NCBI GenBank assembly: GCA_004554555.1
Contig: SFLN01000021.1
Span: forward strand, 1-20,762
Origin: [Eubacterium] saphenum
Lineage (GTDB): Bacteria > Bacillota > Clostridia > Oscillospirales > Ruminococcaceae
DNA length: 20,762 nt
Reading direction: 5' to 3'
Below the pieces are notes generated by a model that had not been told where the DNA came from, ran no database searches, and saw only the letters and a program-made list of their open reading frames with translations. Shown piece after piece: positions 19,949-20,762 of this stretch (position 1 is its first letter; each line of letters starts with the position of its first letter). A program made the translations under genes and the position numbers.

Positions 19949-20593
19949 TCAGGGGAGCTTTCTCCCGAAATCGTTAACCGAAGTCGAGCATTCTTTCGCA
20001 AATCTCGGGAAGATTTTTTTAATCAAAAGGTAAACGAGATAACCGAAAATCATTCCGAGAGTATTTGCGATAACATCGGTTATATCGCTTTCGCGCGCGA
20101 TAAACATCTGGAAAACCTCGATGAAAAGACTCAGCGAAAAGCCCGCGAGAGCGGTTTTCCAAAGCCGCGGTTTTTTCATAATAAACGGCACGGCAAGACC
20201 TATTGGAACGAACAGCGCCGTATTTAGCAGGATATGCGCGAAATCGTCTATCTGCGGGATAAGATTCATCAAACCTGTGCTGAAATAAATCGGCGAAATG
20301 TTTTTTCCGTATGCAAGGAGTCTGAGCAGATATTCTCCTAGCGTGATAGTTGTGAGCGTGAGATTGCCGAGAACCGCAAGCCAGAACACCAGCAAAAGCC
20401 GGATTATCTCATTCAGGCGGGCTTTTCTCCGGACTTCTCTGAATTTTGCGCCGAGCTTTTTCTTGTGAACAATTCTCCTGATAATCCAGTAAATCAACGT
20501 CACAAAAAGCGCAATGGGCAGCGCAAAAACGAACTCACTGAAATGACCAGTGCGGAAACGTATAAAATCTAAAATGTTCTTGAAAATATTCAT
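19949..20593 (-). CDS. VanZ-like family membrane protein
   Basis: A 214-residue polytopic membrane protein. The VanZ signature is seen in the second half: NLIPQIDDFAHILLNTALFVPIGLAVPF, then FSLSLFIEVFQMF (about 153–165), RESDITDVIANTLGMIFGYLVYLL (about 168–191). The conserved NxxLFxPxG, IExxQ and DxxDVxxNTxG elements are all present. Hydrophobic segments near 22–39, 65–84, 124–140, 146–163 and 175–193 suggest four or five helices. In glycopeptide-resistance clusters VanZ affects teicoplanin sensitivity, but most family members lie outside such clusters, as here, and their role is unknown. ATG 20593 follows GAGGTAAT. I see no van genes nearby. Confidence 0.9.
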   Translation of the reverse strand: MNIFKNILDFIRFRTGHFSEFVFALPIALFVTLIYWIIRRIVHKKKLGAKFREVRRKARLNEIIRLLLVFWLAVLGNLTLTTITLGEYLLRLLAYGKNISPIYFSTGLMNLIPQIDDFAHILLNTALFVPIGLAVPFIMKKPRLWKTALAGFSLSLFIEVFQMFIARESDITDVIANTLGMIFGYLVYLLIKKIFPRFAKECSTSVNDFGRKLP

Positions 20594-20650
20594 CTGAAAT
20601 TACCTCATAAGCTGCTTGATGTGTTTTGTAGTGCGGATATTTGGGCGATG

Positions 20651-20762
20651 TTATTTGCGGTTTGGTCTTCTCTTGATTTTCAGCATATTGAGAATATCCT
20701 CGATTGAGAGCTTCTCGTCAATCGGTATCCAAAGCCATTTCCCGTCGTGATAGGTTTGGGTT
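20651..20762 (-). CDS. C-terminal end of an unidentified protein, possibly DUF3788-like
   Basis: A partial gene entering from the right edge and ending TAA at 20651. The readable 36 residues contain YHDGKWLWIPI, then DEKLSIEDILNML and the basic tail KIKRRPNRK. The aromatic GKWL strand followed by an acidic helix and KIKRRP end is like the C-terminus of DUF3788-family proteins, as I remember them; the fragment is too short for certainty. It is 57 bases upstream of the VanZ-like gene on the same strand, so the two may share a transcript. Confidence 0.5.
   Translation of the reverse strand, partial: TQTYHDGKWLWIPIDEKLSIEDILNMLKIKRRPNRK

Noticed and set aside
19949..20593. Glycopeptide-resistance locus because of VanZ similarity
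   Set aside because: No vanHAX or vanRS genes are nearby, and VanZ-like proteins are widespread in Firmicutes without resistance.

Overview
The window looks like a chromosomal segment of a spore-forming Clostridia bacterium, most like Oscillospiraceae/Ruminococcus-type genomes (this placement is inference). Reasons: an intact 26-residue spoVM, the Asp23/Gls24–nusB pair, GatCAB amidotransferase, a tRNA-Cys-type T-box leader, strong AGGAGG ribosome binding sites, near-consensus sigma-A promoters with 17-bp spacers, and an ANTAR regulator tied to nitrogen assimilation. Almost everything is ordinary housekeeping. I see no phage, transposase, CRISPR array, rRNA or tRNA gene.

Layout. (a) 1–687, minus strand: Asp23/Gls24 protein, then nusB (cut by the window edge), with a promoter at 659–687. 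(b) 804–1070, plus strand: a 57-residue membrane protein and spoVM, which is too short for most gene callers. (c) 1071–1577: no gene; a chain of inverted repeats. (d) 1540–8242, minus strand: one seven-gene operon from a consensus promoter (8214–8242) to an intrinsic terminator (1540–1574). It encodes a split, archaeal-type glutamate synthase (amidotransferase, FMN/Fe-S synthase core, four-cluster ferredoxin, FAD/NAD(P)H reductase, GXGXG subunit), then a membrane-anchored propeller-like protein and an ANTAR protein with a degenerate receiver. (e) 8458–12634, plus strand: gatC-gatA-gatB and a translationally coupled four-helix membrane protein, ending at a terminator shared with the next block. 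(f) 12633–14449, minus strand: metallophosphoesterase, monofunctional biotin ligase and CYTH phosphatase-fold protein, with overlapping ends. (g) 14521–15745, plus strand: three small uncharacterised genes. The last encodes a Cys-rich tetrapeptide-repeat protein with a hydrophobic tail, built from a 12-bp DNA repeat. The gap before it holds similar repeats in the opposite orientation. (h) 15795–19937, plus strand: promoter, T-box leader with a candidate Cys (TGC) specifier, cysE, cysS and two paralogous cyclophilin lipoproteins. (i) 19949–20762, minus strand: a VanZ-like membrane protein and the C-terminal end of another gene.

How the parts fit. Block d makes glutamate from glutamine and 2-oxoglutarate using NAD(P)H electrons passed through FAD, Fe-S and FMN. 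Its ANTAR protein probably links expression to RNA antitermination, and the ANTAR target may lie outside the window. Block h couples cysteine synthesis and cysteinyl-tRNA charging to uncharged tRNA-Cys, and carries the two exported isomerases in the same transcript. The parts least explained by known families are the inverted-repeat tract after spoVM, the 14521–15745 gene trio with its repeat arrays, and the propeller protein inside the glutamate synthase operon.
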